From an uncultured Hungatella sp. (lineage in GTDB: Bacteria > Bacillota > Clostridia > Lachnospirales > Lachnospiraceae), in assembly GCA_910579515.1 (NCBI GenBank), contig CAJTUV010000006.1, positions 1 to 64,000 of the forward strand: DNA of 64,000 nucleotides. Reading direction: 5' to 3'. The notes under the pieces were generated by a model. It was not told where the DNA came from. It saw nothing but the letters and a program-made list of their open reading frames with translations, and searched no databases. Below, piece after piece: positions 32,996 to 42,012 of this stretch (position 1 is the first letter of the stretch; the number at the start of each line of letters is the position of its first letter). The translations under genes and the position numbers were made by a program.

Positions 32996-33943
32996 ATGGA
33001 AAAGAGGAAAGGCATTGTAAGGGCGATTTGCATCAGTGATATTCGGGGGGTGGAGAAACACTCCATACCAGAGGCCCATTTTTTAAAGGATTTCGGTATT
33101 GAAGGGGATGCTCATGGCGGAAAATGGCACAGACAGGTAAGCTTGCTCTCCTATGATAAGATAAAAGCGTTTAATCAGAAGGGCGCTAATGTGACCGACG
33201 GCGCGTTTGGAGAAAATCTGGTGGTGGAAGGGCTGGATTTTGCCAATTTGCCGGTGGGGACGAAATTCTATGCAGGCACAACCGTTTTGCGTATGACTCA
33301 GATTGGCAAGGAATGTCACAGCCATTGCGCGATTTATCAGAGAATGGGAGAATGTATTATGCCCAGAGAAGGGGTATTTGCAGAAGTCCTTCAAGAGGGA
33401 GACATCCATGAGGGAGATGAGATGCAGGTGGAGCTTCCAGATGTAAACAGGCCCTTTACTGCTGCGGTTATCACTTTGAGTGATAAAGGGGCAAAGGGAG
33501 AGCGGGTAGACGAGAGCGGTCCGGCGGCGGTAACTATGCTGACAGAGGCAGGATATGAGGTGGTGGAAACCATGGTGATTCCCGATGAGCCGGCGGTGTT
33601 AAAAGCCCAGCTGATACGTCTGGCAGACGGAAGACAGGTGGATCTGGTGCTGACTTGCGGGGGCACAGGTTTTTCGCTGAGAGATCAGACGCCGGAGGCG
33701 ACCATGGCCGTGGCAAACCGAAATGCTCCGGGGATTGCAGAGTATTTGCGGTATCGTTCCCTGGAAAAGACCAACAGAGCGATTCTTAGCCGTGGAGTGT
33801 CTGTGATTCGTGGGGGAACGCTGATTATTAATCTGCCCGGCAGTCCCAAGGCGGTGAAGGAAAGTATGGAGTTTCTATTACAGCCGTTGGAGCATGGGCT
33901 AAAGATTTTACGTGGGAGTGCAACAGAGTGCGGGAGAAGATAA
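32996..33943 (+). CDS. MOSC domain - MogA/MoaB fusion protein
   Basis: The 315-residue protein joins two molybdenum cofactor modules. Residues about 1-145 form a MOSC domain (EAHFLKDFGIEGDAHGGKWHRQVSLL, GAFGENLVVEGLDF). Residues about 150-315 form a MogA/MoaB domain (AVITLSDKGAKGERVDESGP, LTCGGTGFSLRDQTPEA, INLPGSPKAVKESM). MOSC domains bind molybdenum cofactor, and MogA adenylates molybdopterin before metal insertion. GAGGATG precedes the ATG, four bases after moaA. The 3' end overlaps modA by 16 bases. Confidence 0.9.
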   Translation: MEKRKGIVRAICISDIRGVEKHSIPEAHFLKDFGIEGDAHGGKWHRQVSLLSYDKIKAFNQKGANVTDGAFGENLVVEGLDFANLPVGTKFYAGTTVLRMTQIGKECHSHCAIYQRMGECIMPREGVFAEVLQEGDIHEGDEMQVELPDVNRPFTAAVITLSDKGAKGERVDESGPAAVTMLTEAGYEVVETMVIPDEPAVLKAQLIRLADGRQVDLVLTCGGTGFSLRDQTPEATMAVANRNAPGIAEYLRYRSLEKTNRAILSRGVSVIRGGTLIINLPGSPKAVKESMEFLLQPLEHGLKILRGSATECGRR

Positions 33944-34758
33944 AGAAGAGAGAGGAGAAGCGTTTAGGGAGACGCTGGAGGGGATTTTGTGCAATACTGA
34001 TGATAACAGTAGGCGTTTTGGCTGGATGTTCGGGAAGCAGAGACGGTAAAGGACAGGAGGTCACTATTTTAATAGCGGCTGCGGCAAGCCTTAAAAATGC
34101 GTTTGAGGAACAGTTGATTCCCATGTTTGAAGAACAAAATCCGAAAATCAGGGTAGAAGGGACATATGACAGCTCTGGAAAATTGCAGATGCAGATAGAG
34201 GAAGGATTGGAAGCGGACGTGTTTCTGTCTGCGGCCACAAAACAGATGACAGCCTTGACAGACAAGGACATAATAAATTCAGAAACGGTTGTGAACCTTT
34301 TGGAAAACAAAATCGTGTTAATCGTCCCTTATGGCGCAAGCGAAACAGAGATGGTAGTATTTGAGGATATTAAAAATGCAGACTGCATTGCGTTAGGAGA
34401 TCCGGAAAGCGTACCTGCAGGACAGTATGCAAAGGAGTCTTTATCAAGCCTTGGACTTTGGGAGGAAATCCAGCCCAGAGTCAGCTTTGGGACGAATGTG
34501 ACAGAGGTTTTAAATCAGGTTGCTTCTGCCAGCGCAGATGCGGGGATTGTGTATGCTACAGACGCGTACAGTATGGCCGATCAGGTAACGATTGTGGCGG
34601 AGGCGCCAAACGGAAGTCTGGGCCAGGAGATTCTCTATCCTATCGGTATTTTGAAACGTACAGAACACAGTGAGGAAGCGAATGTCTTTTTGGAATTTTT
34701 GCAAAGCGGCGAAGCCATGGAGGTATTTGAAAGCTACGGATTTGCCCCTGGGAAGTAG
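33928..34758 (+). CDS. modA: Molybdate ABC transporter, substrate-binding lipoprotein
   Basis: ModA binds molybdate or tungstate outside the membrane. The 276-residue protein has a basic N-terminus, a hydrophobic segment and a lipobox VLAGC near residue 31. The ModA features ILIAAAASLKNAFEE, YDSSGKLQMQIEEG, ADVFLSAATKQM, LGDPESVPAGQYAKE and ADAGIVYATDAY follow. The start is a GTG inside the end of the MOSC-MogA gene. modB and modC follow. Confidence 0.94.
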   Translation: MREKIKKREEKRLGRRWRGFCAILMITVGVLAGCSGSRDGKGQEVTILIAAAASLKNAFEEQLIPMFEEQNPKIRVEGTYDSSGKLQMQIEEGLEADVFLSAATKQMTALTDKDIINSETVVNLLENKIVLIVPYGASETEMVVFEDIKNADCIALGDPESVPAGQYAKESLSSLGLWEEIQPRVSFGTNVTEVLNQVASASADAGIVYATDAYSMADQVTIVAEAPNGSLGQEILYPIGILKRTEHSEEANVFLEFLQSGEAMEVFESYGFAPGK

Positions 34759-34787
34759 AAAGAACTTGAGAATGGGAGGAAAAAGGT

Positions 34788-35459
34788 ATGGACTGGTCGC
34801 CAGTATGGATATCTGTGAGGACCGCAAGCGTGTCGATAATGATTACGTTCCTACTGGGAATTTTGGCTGCCTGGCTGGTGATAAGCATTCGCAGTCAGAA
34901 AGTCCAGATCATTCTTGACGGCCTTTTTACACTACCTTTGGTTCTCCCTCCTACGGTTGCGGGATTTTTTCTTTTATCGCTGTTTGGCGTAAAGCGGCCT
35001 CTTGGACAGTTTTTTCTGCACTATTTTGGTGTGAAAATTGCTTTTTCCTGGAGTGCAACTGTGATTGCCGCTGTGGTGATGTCCTTTCCCTTGATGTATC
35101 GGTCGGCAAGAGGGGCTTTTGAACAGGTAGATGAGAACCTGGTGGAGGCCGCGAGAACCCTTGGCATGAGCGAATGGAGTATTTTTCGAAAAGTACTTTT
35201 TGCCAATGCCATACAGGGAATTGTAGGCGGGGGCGTGCTTGCCTTTGCAAGGGCTCTTGGGGAATTTGGAGCTACGGCCATGATTGCGGGGAACATAGCG
35301 GGAAAAACAAGAACGCTTCCTATGGCCATATATTCTGAAGTGGCGGCGGGAAATATGGAGACTGCCTATGGATATGTGGTAATCATTGTGGCGGTTGCTT
35401 TTCTTTCTGTGGCACTTATGAATCTGGTGGTTTTCTTTGAGAAAAAGAGATTTCTATAA
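34788..35459 (+). CDS. modB: Molybdate ABC transporter, permease
   Basis: The 223-residue membrane protein has about five transmembrane segments and the inner-membrane-permease EAA loop VEAARTLGMSEWSIFRKVLF, which contacts the ATPase. FTLPLVLPPTVAGFFLL and RALGEFGATAMIAGN are typical of ModB. GGGAGGAAAAAGG precedes the ATG. Confidence 0.95.
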   Translation: MDWSPVWISVRTASVSIMITFLLGILAAWLVISIRSQKVQIILDGLFTLPLVLPPTVAGFFLLSLFGVKRPLGQFFLHYFGVKIAFSWSATVIAAVVMSFPLMYRSARGAFEQVDENLVEAARTLGMSEWSIFRKVLFANAIQGIVGGGVLAFARALGEFGATAMIAGNIAGKTRTLPMAIYSEVAAGNMETAYGYVVIIVAVAFLSVALMNLVVFFEKKRFL

Positions 35460-35471
35460 CAGGGGACAAAA

Positions 35472-36575
35472 ATGAAGCGAGTACTGGAGGCGGAGATTCA
35501 AAAACGGTTAAAACAGTTTGAACTTCAGGTCAGATTTACAGCAGGACAGGGCCGTCTTGGCATTTTGGGGCCTTCCGGCTGTGGGAAAAGTATGACGCTG
35601 AAAGCGATTGCAGGAATTGTAAAGCCGGATAGGGGAAAAATTTTACTTCGCAGTTTGGAACATGACATGGAACACGTGCTGTATGACTCTGCTAAGAGAA
35701 TTTACGAATGTCCTCAGAAGCGGCGTGTGGGATATCTGTTTCAAAATTACGCCCTTTTTCCTAATATGACAGTCGAGCAAAATATTTGCGCAGGGCTAGG
35801 AAAAGGAGGGAAAAAGGAACCGGTAAGAGAGATTATACGGCGTTTTGGGTTGGAAGGGCTGGAGAATCAGTATCCAAAACGATTGTCTGGCGGGCAGCAA
35901 CAGAGAGTGGCGCTGGCAAGATGTCTGGTGTATCATCCGCAGGTCTTACTGTTAGACGAGCCATTTGCGGCTATGGATACGTTTTTGCGGGAGCGGCTGC
36001 GCCTAGAATTGGCAGGAGTTCTGCGAGACTATGATGGCGTTTCTATCCTGGTGACTCATGACAGAGATGAGGCGTTTCAGCTGTGCGAAAATCTTCTTTT
36101 AATGAATCGGGGAAAAATCATTGCAGCAGGTCCTACTAGGGAAGTCTTTGCAAATCCATCTACTGTGGAAGCGGCGAGGCTGACTGGATGCAAGAATATC
36201 TCGAAAATTAAGCGGCTTGGCTCTTACAAGGTAAAGGCTTTAGACTGGGGCGGGCTGGAATTGACGACAGCACGGGAAGTAGAGGCGGATATTGATTGCA
36301 TTGGTATCCGCGCTCATGATTTTGAACCTTTGAGCGCAGAAGACGCCGCTTGGATTAAGGAAAAGGGCAATCTGATTTTCGTAGAGGAACCGGAGGTATC
36401 AGAAATGCCTTTTGAATGGCATGTGACCTTAAAAAATGGTATTTGGTGGAAACGGGAAAAAAATAATCATATTCATGACAGCAGGGCGGCAGTTCCTGAT
36501 TACTTGTTGGTGAAACCTTCTGCAATCTTATTATTGAAATCTCTTAAGGAGGAAAAATGTACTTGCATTTTTTAA
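35472..36575 (+). CDS. modC: Molybdate ABC transporter, ATP-binding protein
   Basis: The 367-residue ATPase has Walker A GPSGCGKSMT, Q-loop FQNYALFPNMTVEQN, signature LSGGQQQRVALAR, Walker B VLLLDEPFAAMD and switch His in VTHDRDEA. The last 125 or so residues take the place of the usual Mop/TOBE oxyanion domain but do not show a clear Mop motif; they include GIRAHDFEPL and a late W-rich segment. It completes modABC and the molybdenum operon. Confidence 0.93.
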   Translation: MKRVLEAEIQKRLKQFELQVRFTAGQGRLGILGPSGCGKSMTLKAIAGIVKPDRGKILLRSLEHDMEHVLYDSAKRIYECPQKRRVGYLFQNYALFPNMTVEQNICAGLGKGGKKEPVREIIRRFGLEGLENQYPKRLSGGQQQRVALARCLVYHPQVLLLDEPFAAMDTFLRERLRLELAGVLRDYDGVSILVTHDRDEAFQLCENLLLMNRGKIIAAGPTREVFANPSTVEAARLTGCKNISKIKRLGSYKVKALDWGGLELTTAREVEADIDCIGIRAHDFEPLSAEDAAWIKEKGNLIFVEEPEVSEMPFEWHVTLKNGIWWKREKNNHIHDSRAAVPDYLLVKPSAILLLKSLKEEKCTCIF

Positions 36576-36590
36576 AATTTGGTATATAAT
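36563..36590 (+). promoter_or_regulatory. Promoter of the heavy-metal-associated protein gene
   Basis: TTGCAT (36563-36568) and TATAAT (36585-36590) are separated by 16 bases and overlap the end of modC. A palindrome covers the likely transcription start. Confidence 0.65.
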
Positions 36591-36592
36591 TT

Positions 36593-36618
36593 TATATATG
36601 AACAGATATTCATATATA
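36593..36618. promoter_or_regulatory. Candidate ArsR/SmtB-type operator
   Basis: TATATATGAA and TTCATATATA are perfect ten-base inverted repeats separated by six bases, directly after the -10 element. The ATATGAA-N6-TTCATAT core resembles operators of ArsR/SmtB metal-sensing repressors. No such regulator gene is in the window. Confidence 0.6.
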
Positions 36619-36682
36619 AAGAAAATAGCTGAATTTGTGGCGGAAACCATGAAAGGGCAAACATTTAGGAGGGGATAATCAA

Positions 36683-36901
36683 ATGAAGAAAAAATTTAAG
36701 ATGGTGGATTTGGACTGCGCCAACTGTGCAGCAAAGATGGAGGCAGCTATCAACAAGATTGATGGCGTGAAAGAAGCTACTGTTAGTTTTATGACTCAGA
36801 GGCTGGTAATTGAGGCAGACGATGCCAGATTTGACGAAATTATGCAGGAAGTAGTGAAAGTATGTAAAAAGGTAGAGCCGGAGTGTGAGATTTTACTGTA
36901 A
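36683..36901 (+). CDS. Heavy-metal-associated (CopZ-like) protein
   Basis: The 72-residue protein is a single HMA domain with the metal-binding motif DCANCAAKM and the ferredoxin-like pattern IDGVKEATVSFMTQRLVIE. Such proteins bind Cu(I), Zn or Cd and pass them to P-type ATPases. AGGAGGGG lies before the ATG. It stands alone between its own promoter and a terminator, with no ATPase beside it. The metal cannot be told from the sequence. Confidence 0.85.
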   Translation: MKKKFKMVDLDCANCAAKMEAAINKIDGVKEATVSFMTQRLVIEADDARFDEIMQEVVKVCKKVEPECEILL

Positions 36902-36917
36902 AAGCTGATAAAGAAGA

Positions 36918-36941
36918 GGCTGGGATTTCCAGCCCCTTTTT
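36918..36941 (+). terminator. Terminator of the heavy-metal-associated protein gene
   Basis: GGCTGG and CCAGCC form a six-base stem around GATTT, followed by CC and five T. Confidence 0.75.
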
Positions 36942-36956
36942 GCATTACCAGGATGA

Positions 36957-37202
36957 TTAATTCATGGAAGCGTCATTTGGATGACGTAAAATAGATTGAA
37001 GTTTCCACACAGAATTCATGTCTGGAGTTAAAGCCGTTTTGTTCATTTGTTCAGCCTCGGAAAGCTCCTCTCTCAGAATAGAGATTTGTTTTGGCGCATC
37101 AATGGCCAAACGTACTCCATCACCGGCACATTCTATAATCGTAATCCGGATATTTTCCCCTATCAAAAGGCTTTCATTTTTTTTACGTCGAAGAATCAGC
37201 AT
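36957..37202 (-). CDS. csrA: Carbon storage regulator CsrA
   Basis: CsrA is a small RNA-binding translational repressor; in Firmicutes it represses flagellin translation and is held inactive by FliW. The 81-residue protein starts MLILRRKKNESLLIG and has ITIIECAGDGVRLAIDAPK and ILREEL, the core family features. I chose ATG 37202 as the N-terminus matches all CsrA proteins. Its start overlaps the fliW end by 20 bases. It is the last gene of the flagellar operon, and its target hag is not in the window. Confidence 0.95.
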   Translation of the reverse strand: MLILRRKKNESLLIGENIRITIIECAGDGVRLAIDAPKQISILREELSEAEQMNKTALTPDMNSVWKLQSILRHPNDASMN

Positions 37203-37674
37203 GGTTGTCACTCCCATTTGGAACATTTGTTATATTTTCAGTAATAGATGGAAAAGAGCGTAGCTTATGACGGTATCCGTAAGCGGAATTTGCCAGAATA
37301 ACCTGGATTCCGTTACGAGTCTGTGGGTGGATCACGATAGGACACTTTAAATTCACGGTATTTTCCAAATAGTCATCCCGAACCACACAGATTACATAAT
37401 AGGAAAGTTCTCCGCTCTCTTCAGCTCCAAGGCACATAAGCTCTTCAGGAGTTAATACAGGGGAATAATCTGGACAAAGGAAAAACGGATTAAACAACGT
37501 AAATGCAACGCTGCTATCCTCTACTGACATCATTAAAAGTATGGAGTCGTCATCTTCACTGATGCGTAAGAGAAGATAACGAGTCAGCTTAGGAAAACCA
37601 AAAAGCCCATCAGGAAAAATTAAAAGGTCTTTTGATTCGTATTCCACTGTACCATAGTCAGTTTGTATCGTCAT
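37183..37674 (-). CDS. fliW: Flagellar assembly factor FliW
   Basis: FliW binds flagellin and CsrA and couples flagellin synthesis to export. The 163-residue protein shows the family pattern: FPDGLFGFPKLTRYLLL near residue 20, VAFTLFNPFFLCPDY, CVVRDDYLENTVNLKCPIVIHPQTRNG and late QVIL. ATG 37674 gives the normal N-terminus; an upstream in-frame ATG lies inside the previous gene. It sits between the DUF6470 gene and csrA. Confidence 0.95.
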   Translation of the reverse strand: MTIQTDYGTVEYESKDLLIFPDGLFGFPKLTRYLLLRISEDDDSILLMMSVEDSSVAFTLFNPFFLCPDYSPVLTPEELMCLGAEESGELSYYVICVVRDDYLENTVNLKCPIVIHPQTRNGIQVILANSAYGYRHKLRSFPSITENITNVPNGSDNHADSST

Positions 37675-37684
37675 TTCTACACTC

Positions 37685-38302
37685 CTATGTGAATACATTA
37701 ATATTTCCACCAGAATCTGTGTCGCGTGGAGGAACATAATTGAAGTCGCCAAGGTATTCGATATGCACCTGTGGGCGCTGGGTAATGACTGTCATTACCA
37801 AAGGAGGAAGATAAGTCAAATCTCCCCGTGCTACACGCATTTCAAACGCACCTCTTTGAGCCGTATAAGAGGAGCTGGTTTCTACAGAGATATCCCTAAC
37901 TTCTGCAGAGGAACTAGTGGATGTCAAAACAGGAACGGCGGCTTCAGTAGATGTGTCTGCAGCTATGGACGCATCAGAAGGAGCAGAAACCGGAACACTA
38001 TTTTGATTTTGAGTTTTTTGAAGAATCTTCGGCTGCGGCCTTGGCGTCACAATCTGTCTTTGTGGTTGAGGAGAAGAACTGTCTGTCTCTAAAGACACGC
38101 TGCTTTTTGAAAATGCGCGGTTAATTTTTCTTATATTGTCAATCGACGAAGCCCCATGCCCACCAGAACTTTGGAGAGCTCTTTGACGAGCTAATGCTTT
38201 TCGCCGCTCAATATCCACAGAGTTGGAGCTGACTAAACGGGCGTTTTGCGAGAATGATTCCATACGTATAGGCTCTGAAGTGATTTTAATAAGCTGTTCC
38301 AT
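37685..38302 (-). CDS. DUF6470 family (YviE-like) flagellar-operon protein
   Basis: The 205-residue protein lies between flgL and fliW, where Bacillus subtilis has yviE. It begins with LIKITSEPIRMES, followed by a basic segment and a Ser/Thr/Gln-rich middle. The C-terminus is more conserved (FEMRVARGDLTYLPPLVMTVITQRPQVHIEYLGDFNYVPP). This matches the DUF6470 pattern. Its function is not known, but its fixed place in the operon suggests a role in hook-filament assembly. Confidence 0.8.
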   Translation of the reverse strand: MEQLIKITSEPIRMESFSQNARLVSSNSVDIERRKALARQRALQSSGGHGASSIDNIRKINRAFSKSSVSLETDSSSPQPQRQIVTPRPQPKILQKTQNQNSVPVSAPSDASIAADTSTEAAVPVLTSTSSSAEVRDISVETSSSYTAQRGAFEMRVARGDLTYLPPLVMTVITQRPQVHIEYLGDFNYVPPRDTDSGGNINVFT

Positions 38303-38349
38303 TATATAAAGCCTCCTTTCTATTTTATAGTGAAGTAAACGTTAAATCT

Positions 38350-39543
38350 TTACCTTACAAAATCAAATAAGGATGTATTCATAAGATTGTTTCCTACCCG
38401 AAGAGCGGCATTGTATGCATACTGATTGTTATACATCTCCATAATCGACTCATAAGGGTCTGCTCCTAAAAGATTGGTATACTGTTCTGTCAGAGAGTCC
38501 TGAAGAGTCTTTAACTTTGTATCTGTGTCTTCCAGAAGTCTATATTTGTTACCCAAATCAGAGTAGACGGTGCTGACCCAATGTTCGGTCTCTGTCATAT
38601 CCTGAATGGTAGTTCCCAAGTCTTTGTGCAGCTGCTCTTTTGCAGCGGTTCTCGCGTCTGGATCCGTAGGATCTACAGCCAGGTAAGTATCAATGGCCTG
38701 CACTGCGCCCCCGATCAAGGCCAGCGGGCTTTTGTTCAAACGGTTTTGGATTTCAGTCCATGTATCGATTGTGGTATCTTTCTCAAGATTGATAATCTTG
38801 TCGGAATTAAGACCAGTCAATACATTAAATCCGCCTGTAAAGGTATCCAGTAAGGTTTCGCGGTCACGGATGTCGCCATATCCGATATCCATGCGGCCCT
38901 GCTCCGACATGGCGGCTATGATAAGATCCTGAGCATCATTAGTATTTATTGCAGTGCCATCTTTAGTGGTTGCACCCGTAATTTCGAAAGAATATGGCGT
39001 AGTTTGATCATATTTTAATTCCATTGTAATGGTCACAGGATTTTCCGCATCGGAGTGTTGTGGGAAACTGTGACTAAAGGTTAAAGTCTTCCCATCCGCA
39101 CTAAGGCTGAAAGGCGGGGTAGAAAGGTCGTTTCCGCCATAGATATAAAAGTTTTCATACTGTGCGTTTAAATCATCAATGATCTCATGCTGCTTCTGAA
39201 GAAGGTCGTCCCGAAGAGTTTGAAGAGACTCGTCGCTGGAGGTGCCTGTTCTGGCTTCCTGAACCTTGTTCTTGCCGTTGGCGAGGATTTTCTGAATATC
39301 ACGGGCGCCTAATTCCTGCTGATAAAGACGGTTTTTAATATCCGTCAGAAGCGTCGATTTGCCCAACGCATCCAGATATTGATCATCAATTCTTTTTCCC
39401 CGATAATAGGAAAGAGGACTTTCAGCAGCCTTTTCATACAATTCACCACTGGAAATTTTATTCAGACTTCTGTTTAACTGCTGATGAACGCTGTTTACCG
39501 AAGTGGTAAAGTTTCTATAAGTTGCTGTGTTTGTTACGCGCAT
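38350..39543 (-). CDS. flgL: Flagellar hook-associated protein 3
   Basis: FlgL joins the hook-filament junction to the flagellin filament. The 397-residue protein has the flagellin-like N-terminal helices (MRVTNTATYRNFTTSVN, LNRSLNKISSGELYEKAAESP) and a C-terminal helix ending NTSLFDFVR. The middle carries variable beta-rich sequence. It has no Sec signal, as expected for flagellar type III export. It follows flgK by 38 bases. Confidence 0.94.
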   Translation of the reverse strand: MRVTNTATYRNFTTSVNSVHQQLNRSLNKISSGELYEKAAESPLSYYRGKRIDDQYLDALGKSTLLTDIKNRLYQQELGARDIQKILANGKNKVQEARTGTSSDESLQTLRDDLLQKQHEIIDDLNAQYENFYIYGGNDLSTPPFSLSADGKTLTFSHSFPQHSDAENPVTITMELKYDQTTPYSFEITGATTKDGTAINTNDAQDLIIAAMSEQGRMDIGYGDIRDRETLLDTFTGGFNVLTGLNSDKIINLEKDTTIDTWTEIQNRLNKSPLALIGGAVQAIDTYLAVDPTDPDARTAAKEQLHKDLGTTIQDMTETEHWVSTVYSDLGNKYRLLEDTDTKLKTLQDSLTEQYTNLLGADPYESIMEMYNNQYAYNAALRVGNNLMNTSLFDFVR

Positions 39544-39581
39544 AAAATACCTCCATATAGTACTATGTTAACAGGGGATGG

Positions 39582-41429
39582 TTAACGTCCAACCAGACCT
39601 GTGCTGTTGATTAATGTGTTTAACGCCTCGTCAAGCGTGGTCATAAGACGTGAGGCGGCGTTATAAGCAGACATGTACATCATCATATTTGACGCTTCTT
39701 CGTCCAGACTGACGCCAGATATCGAATCACGAGAATTTTGAATGCCGTTTAATACTGTGATATTCGTCTTCAGGGCATCGGTATTGGTATAAGAATCATT
39801 AGCTAAAATAGTTGAGATATGATTCATATAATCTGCAAAGGAATTATTTCCCAGATTAATCTCATATGGATCGCCTGAACCAAATAAGGTATTACCATCT
39901 TTATCTTTGATATTGCTATAAGGATAGGTTGCTCTCAAAGCCTCATACATATTCAGTACTGTAGCAGTCTGATTCTTATCACTGTCATCTTCTATGCCTG
40001 TATCTTTACCAACATGGACTTTACCGCTTTGCCAATCTGCACTAATACCAATATTTTTAGCGCTGAGAGGACCGCCGTCTTTGCTGGTTAGCAGGTCAAA
40101 ATCAGTAGAAGCAGGATCGTGGTTACCATTTCCCATGGCATTAAGTCTGTTCATAACGGTTGCGAAGGAAATGGCAAGATTATCCAGCTCATTTCTGTAA
40201 TAACTATATCCTCTGACATCGTTGATGCCTATGGCACCACCAGCCCCTTCGGTTGCCCCATCTTTCCACAGCATATCAAGGCTGGACTGGATGGAGCTGG
40301 AGCCAGCGGCGAAATGATTGCCAACTTCAGCAGATGCAGCAGTTGGAGGAGGTCCTGGCGTTCCGGGCGTATACGTCATAGAAAAATCGACATTACCAGA
40401 AGGCTGAGGAAGACCAGTAGCATCGTAAGTGAAGCCATTAAAAGTGATGGATACATCCTTAGGATTTTCCAGTACGCCCTCTGTGTTCAAATATCCATCT
40501 GGCTTTGTAAAACTAATGCTTCCGCAGTTCTGATCATTGGATCCTATGGTTCCCTCAACAAGAGTCAGCTTCTGGGTTTTTCCATCTTTGTCCTGATATA
40601 CCATCTCAACCCGCAGATCGTCAGGCCACTCCCGACGTCCAATAATGTTGCCGTTATTATCCAGGTTGTAGATGGCCTCGTCATCCCGTTTTCCATCGTA
40701 ATTTAAGTCCTTATAATAAGTGACTTCAATCGGAATATAACTGGAAAGCTCATCTAACAGCACATTCCGCTCATCCATAAGTTCCAGGCTCTGCTGGCCG
40801 AAAATCTGATTCTGTTTAATCTGACGGTTCAGGGTTCCGATCTGCTTGATAATATCGTTAACTCGATCAACAACGCCCAGCTCGTTAGTGCCTCTGCCGT
40901 CCAGTTTGGTATATTCCAGCTTCTCCGCTTCGTCAATCTGCTTGGAAGCATCATTAAACAGATTCGTCAGCGCCTGCATTTTGGAACGGAACTCCGCCTC
41001 ATAAATGGCGTCATTTACTTTTGCAGAGTCCTGCATATTTAATAAGGTTCCCTTAATATCCTCAATAGCACTCCAGATTCCCTTGATATGAGATTCATCA
41101 AAGACATCGGATAACCGGTCCAAAGCCTGCTGCATAGAGTCGGCGTAACCTGATTTATTCATCTGGTTTCTATATTGAACATCCAGATAAGGGTCTCTGA
41201 TCTGAGTTACTTTATCCATATGAACACCAAATCCTACTGCCACCTCAGAACCGTTCATGTAGTGGGAAACGGGATTGGTATAGTTAATGCTGGATGTCTG
41301 AAGCGCCTGTCTGGTGTAGCCTGGCGTATTCATATTAGAAAGGTTCTGCCCTGTGATATCAAGCCTTTTCTGATTCGCCTGAAGAGCAGAATACGCCGTG
41401 GTAAAACCGGCAAACGTTGCTCGTACCAT
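39582..41429 (-). CDS. flgK: Flagellar hook-associated protein 1
   Basis: FlgK is the first hook-filament junction protein. The 615-residue protein starts with FAGFTTAYSALQANQKRLDITGQNLSNMNTPGYTRQ, the conserved N-terminal rod-type motif, and ends with ASNMMMYMSAYNAASRLMTTLDEALNTLIN, the matching C-terminal helix. The middle insertion includes a Pro/Gly-rich patch (TPGTPGPPPTAAS). It is exported by the flagellar secretion system, probably with FlgN as its chaperone. Confidence 0.95.
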   Translation of the reverse strand: MVRATFAGFTTAYSALQANQKRLDITGQNLSNMNTPGYTRQALQTSSINYTNPVSHYMNGSEVAVGFGVHMDKVTQIRDPYLDVQYRNQMNKSGYADSMQQALDRLSDVFDESHIKGIWSAIEDIKGTLLNMQDSAKVNDAIYEAEFRSKMQALTNLFNDASKQIDEAEKLEYTKLDGRGTNELGVVDRVNDIIKQIGTLNRQIKQNQIFGQQSLELMDERNVLLDELSSYIPIEVTYYKDLNYDGKRDDEAIYNLDNNGNIIGRREWPDDLRVEMVYQDKDGKTQKLTLVEGTIGSNDQNCGSISFTKPDGYLNTEGVLENPKDVSITFNGFTYDATGLPQPSGNVDFSMTYTPGTPGPPPTAASAEVGNHFAAGSSSIQSSLDMLWKDGATEGAGGAIGINDVRGYSYYRNELDNLAISFATVMNRLNAMGNGNHDPASTDFDLLTSKDGGPLSAKNIGISADWQSGKVHVGKDTGIEDDSDKNQTATVLNMYEALRATYPYSNIKDKDGNTLFGSGDPYEINLGNNSFADYMNHISTILANDSYTNTDALKTNITVLNGIQNSRDSISGVSLDEEASNMMMYMSAYNAASRLMTTLDEALNTLINSTGLVGR

Positions 41430-41489
41430 ATCTATAAACCTCCAAATCTTTCCTTAACTTATCTTGCAATACTGACAACAGTAACATTA

Positions 41490-41972
41490 TCAGATATACG
41501 TGTTTTTTAACTTTGCAGCGTGAGGGGGACTGACATTTACATTCCCTTCAGTGTCATAGGAGCCGCCCTCTTTTTGAGCAATGGCGACATTGATCTCGTG
41601 AATCCGCACTTTCATTATCTGTTCTGCGGCTTTGCGTGCCTGCTGCATCCTGTTCAACTGGCTTTTCAGCTCCAGAAACAGAGGCTCTATCGATTTACTT
41701 TCCTGTGGCGGCATCTTTTCCAGAATCTGCCGGAAAGTAAGGGAATTCCACCCCAGAGCCTCTGCCAACCGGATTCTATGCTGCTCTAATCCCCGTAGTT
41801 TCAGGATACATGCCTGTTCCCGTTGGATATAACCATCAAGAAGCTGATGACGTCTTTCAGAAGCGGCCAGGGCTTTGGCATCCTCTAAATCGGTAATCTG
41901 CTTCGCTAAAATGGTTAAATCCTTGATGACAGTTGTAAATTCTTCCAATGGACGTTGTGTCTGTTGCTCCAT
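41490..41972 (-). CDS. flgN: FlgN-like export chaperone for FlgK/FlgL
   Basis: The 160-residue protein is almost entirely helical and coiled-coil, with the FlgN length and pattern (an N-terminal heptad region, CILKLRGLEQHRIRLAEALG, and a C-terminal helix QLNRMQQARKAAEQIMKV). FlgN binds the C-termini of FlgK and FlgL before export. Its position between flgM and flgK matches the Firmicute operon order. Confidence 0.85.
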   Translation of the reverse strand: MEQQTQRPLEEFTTVIKDLTILAKQITDLEDAKALAASERRHQLLDGYIQREQACILKLRGLEQHRIRLAEALGWNSLTFRQILEKMPPQESKSIEPLFLELKSQLNRMQQARKAAEQIMKVRIHEINVAIAQKEGGSYDTEGNVNVSPPHAAKLKNTYI

Positions 41973-42012
41973 AGGTTTTAACTTAAACTCCCTTCTATCC
42001 GTATGACAAAAA

